From Rosa chinensis (taxonomy: Eukaryota > Streptophyta > Magnoliopsida > Rosales > Rosaceae): a stretch of DNA of 64,000 nt. The stretch covers positions 22,704,001 to 22,768,000 of the forward strand of contig NC_037090.1 of the NCBI RefSeq assembly GCF_002994745.2, written 5' to 3'. Positions 61,701 through 64,000 of the stretch are shown here, piece after piece; the first letter of the stretch is position 1, and every line of letters starts with the position of its first letter. The position numbers and the translations under genes were made by a program. The notes beneath the pieces are model-generated. The model was not told where the DNA came from and searched no databases. It saw only the letters and a list, made by a program, of their open reading frames with translations.

Positions 61701-61925
61701 GATGAAGTCTTGAGATGCATTCAAATTGGACTGTTGTGCGTGCAAGAAGATTCCAAGGACCGACCAGCCATGTCATCCGTTGTGTTCATGTTGAGTGGTG
61801 AGGCATCTCTTCCATCTCCTAAGCAGCCTGCATTTGTCTTCAGAAGAAATTCCAGCAGTGCTGCTGATTCAAAAGAATTGCTTTCTATTAACGACTTAAC
61901 AATAACGATTGTGGGAGCTCGATAA
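58718..61925 (+). CDS. G-type lectin S-receptor-like Ser/Thr kinase B2 (807 aa)
   Basis: Exons 58718-59969, 60101-60235, 60444-60586, 60751-60961, 61058-61295, 61394-61544 and 61632-61925 total 2424 nt in one frame. Signal peptide [16 protein letters not shown]-lectin ([20 protein letters not shown]), S-locus glycoprotein, EGF-like ([19 protein letters not shown]), PAN ([20 protein letters not shown] to CSCTAYM), transmembrane helix in exon 2 ([20 protein letters not shown]), kinase with [26 protein letters not shown] and SPEYAVFG. All catalytic residues are present. It is clearly a paralogue of A1/A2 but more distant than they are from each other, so the A/B split came before the block duplication. 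An in-frame ATG at 58667 would add 17 residues. B1 is the broken sister copy. Confidence 0.93.
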
Positions 61926-62900
61926 TGAGGCAAACTCTTTTTTATCCCTAATTTACACCATTTTTCTTTATATTGTGTTACACTCAGACAACAGCATTAA
62001 TTCAAGAAAGTAATCGAAAAGAGGCTTATGCACACGACCCTTTCTGGTGTATTCGCACTCCGTTGCGATTGCTGTTGGGGTTTGACAAAGGCTAACAGAG
62101 ATATTTTAATATTCTTACTATTTTGGTTAAGACTGTGGAGTGAGAAATTTTGTTTACCCATGCCTAATTACTTCATAGTTCGTACACACCCCTAGAGTAT
62201 TTTTGTCTGACTTTTCCCTCTAAGTTCCTGCTATGCCTCTGTATTTTGTTAGCCACACCAAAGCGCTCTTGAACTCAACCCAGCAACCAAGATATTTGGC
62301 TGTACAAGAGGATTACAAACTAACAATTATACATGTATACAGTGACAATATAGGTTTTTATCACCACTAGGGTAAAAATTTTCTTACACCGGACAAAATG
62401 ATACTCAACTTTCAAAAGTGATCAAAGAGGTACCTAAACTTATAAAAATTGATCAATTTCATACATACGTCCATTTTCCGTCACATCTCCGTTAATTTTT
62501 AGTTAGAAATGACAATATTATCCTCTAATTCTTTCTATTTCTCTTTTTTTGTTCTCATTCTTCTGCAATATGTGAGTTTTTGCAGAATTAGAATCTGAAA
62601 TTGAATATAGAGATGCACGGATGCAAAATAAAGCCCAGCAATTGAAGTTATTTGTGGTCAGAGGGCCATCGACCATCTATAACCCAATCTTCTTTTTCTA
62701 TAGAATTAAAATATTCCATTCAATTTCAATTCCACCATTGATTTTTTTTATTTTATTTTATTTTATTATTTTTTTTTTTAAGGGGAAGATAGGGGATAAA
62801 CCGCCAAGTATTATTATTCAAATGAGTAGAAACAATAGACCTCGGAGGGGACATTAGACCTTCACTCCAGATTACATTCAAAGCTTTAGCAATATCCTCT
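61926..62900. other. Kinase B2 3' flank and intergenic
   Basis: No gene. 62340-62540 has the look of a dispersed plant repeat ('aaagtgatcaaagaggtacc', 'taaaaattgatcaattt'), but no ends were confirmed. A T/A-rich run lies at 62740-62790. Confidence 0.4.
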
Positions 62901-62906
62901 ACAAGA

Positions 62907-63660
62907 ACATCCTAAATAATAGGAGGACTCTTGTCAACCCAATACTCATCAACATAAGAATAACTAGCAAAATGCGCTAACTTATTGGCTACACTATTTG
63001 CTTCTCTGAAAATATGTTGCAATTCAAAGTAATTGAAAGTTTGAATGTAAGCCTTACAATCCTCCACAATGCGATCAATCTCTGACAAATCTTCAGGTGA
63101 ACATGCAGTGGCTGCTGCAAGCACCAAGCAATCACACTCTACATGCACATCAGTCCAACCTTGATGAATAGCAATGATAAGCCCTGCTCTCAGTGCCTCA
63201 ACCTCCATCTGTAATGCAGAGTCTGCATGAGAGAAAAGTTGCACTAGGGCTGCCAAGCAAGTCACCTGCTCATCCCTAACCACCACACCAATTCCACCCT
63301 TTCCTCTATCAACCTAAAAAGCTCCATCTATATTGATTTTTGAGATGTCCACTGGGTGGGAACCTCCAATAAACTTTCTGTCTCTTCTCTTTCTGTCGAG
63401 TAGCCTTGTCAACTTTCTAGTAATCCTCCAGCCAACGCACTGCCCAACACATTATGCTCCAGCTCTGAAACACACCATCCTGCCAAACCACATTGTTTCG
63501 TTCCTTCCAAATTACCCAGAGAAGCACAACGAATAGCTCCATTTGATGTGTGTTAAACTTATCCATCATGTCAAGGACCCAATCCATATTAGAATGAGCT
63601 GGATGGCTAGAAGATTGCAGTGTTAAAGGTGAACTAACCCACAGGGATACCACCATCGAT
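62907..63660 (-). pseudogene. LINE-type RNase H remnant
   Basis: The minus strand reads ELFVVLLWVIWKERNNVVWQ (63417-63656 frame), the W-x-RN stretch that lies between zf-RVT and RNase H in plant LINEs. After a frame change it reads KINIDGAF, a stop, then GKGGIGVVVRDEQ. It continues as ALQMEVEALRAGLIIAIHQG, DVHVECDCLVLAAAT and HIFREANSVANKLAHFAS (62912-63286). The D, E and D of the RNase H active site are visible (IDGAF, EVEAL, VECD). An in-frame TAG and a frameshift make it non-functional. It could also be called a putative RNase H protein, as such remnants often are. Confidence 0.82.
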
Positions 63661-64000
63661 CTTAGAAATAAATACAGTTGGGATGTTTCCCACCTTCTAA
63701 AGAAACAAAGAAAAATAGGAGGGGAGAGAGAGGTAGAGATAGAAAAAGAGAATCAACAAAATAGAATATAAAATAATTGAAAAATAGTAGTCTTTGTTTA
63801 AAATATTATTATAACCTCAAAAAACACCTCACCACAAGTGATCAATTTTAACAAAGTAAGTTACAAATAATAAACCAATGTTGAAGGAAATCAACTTATG
63901 TGTGCCTAATCAAACTAGGATTTGTTCCATGATTGTAATAGGAGAGAATGTTCTAGAATTCCTAATCCTATTCGGAATAGTTTTCCTTGTAATATTAGAA
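63661..64000. other. Window edge, possible start of an LTR
   Basis: No gene. The last 100 bp (from tgtgtgcctaatcaaactag, 63899) have the character of a copia-type LTR beginning with TG, but the partner would lie outside the window. Confidence 0.25.

Larger units (their letters stand above)
45690..61925 (+). repeat. Segmental duplication, copy 2 (HSCB - DUF4283 fragment - kinase A2 - kinase B2)
   Basis: Exons and introns follow copy 1 in order and strand. This copy is longer because it carries a SINE in HSCB intron 3, a reversed SINE upstream of A2, and two fold-back MITEs, a SINE and a hAT-type MITE between A2 and B2. It contains a full-length B gene, so it extends beyond the point where copy 1 is cut. 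Confidence 0.9.

Overview
This is a plant nuclear window from a eudicot, probably a rosid and possibly Rosaceae. That placement is inferred from gene style and repeat types and was not tested. It is AT-rich, with spliced genes using GT..AG introns, many microsatellites, and nested transposable elements (TRIM, solo LTRs, CACTA, MITEs, SINEs, LINE debris). About half of the window is repeat-derived.

Layout. 1-26.9 kb: no intact gene. It holds a 355-bp TRIM with a perfect target duplication, a cyclic-nucleotide-gated-channel fragment, a 3.5-kb solo LTR, a gene-like but unassignable stretch ending in an alpha-amylase fragment, a CACTA transposon end joined to a LINE remnant, a cluster of fold-back MITEs beside a long CT/TA microsatellite, and a Harbinger-type element into which a 2.96-kb solo LTR and a Mutator-type MITE have inserted. 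27-39 kb and 45.7-62 kb: two copies of one segmental duplication. Each carries, in the same order and on the + strand, HSCB (mitochondrial Fe-S cluster J-protein co-chaperone), a DUF4283 retroelement fragment, a G-type (S-domain) lectin receptor-like kinase 'A', and a second receptor kinase 'B'. 39-45.7 kb, between the copies: a non-autonomous Ty3/gypsy-like element, an LRR-receptor (STRUBBELIG-type) fragment, a truncated LTR, a FAR1/MULE transposase fragment and two minisatellites. 62-64 kb: LINE RNase H debris on the minus strand.

Intact genes. Exon by exon, three receptor kinases splice into full-length frames with the same 7-exon structure: A1 (811 aa), A2 (810 aa) and B2 (807 aa). Each has a signal peptide, B-lectin, S-locus glycoprotein, EGF-like, PAN, transmembrane and Ser/Thr kinase regions. 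The fourth, B1, stops inside the PAN domain exactly where an LTR retrotransposon begins, and its transmembrane and kinase exons are absent from the window. HSCB copy 2 (262 aa) is open throughout but has changed residues near its C-terminus. HSCB copy 1 keeps those residues but has lost one C in a C-run of exon 1, which shifts the frame.

The receptor kinases are expected to act at the plasma membrane in perception and signalling, and HSCB in mitochondrial Fe-S cluster assembly. They are neighbours by duplication, with no sign of a shared pathway. Two insertions have target duplications and correspond to an unfilled site in copy 1 (a SINE in HSCB intron 3, and a reversed SINE upstream of kinase A2), so they postdate the duplication. 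Other copy-2 insertions (MITEs, a second SINE) probably do too. All exon boundaries were read by eye from splice signals and from comparison between the two copies.
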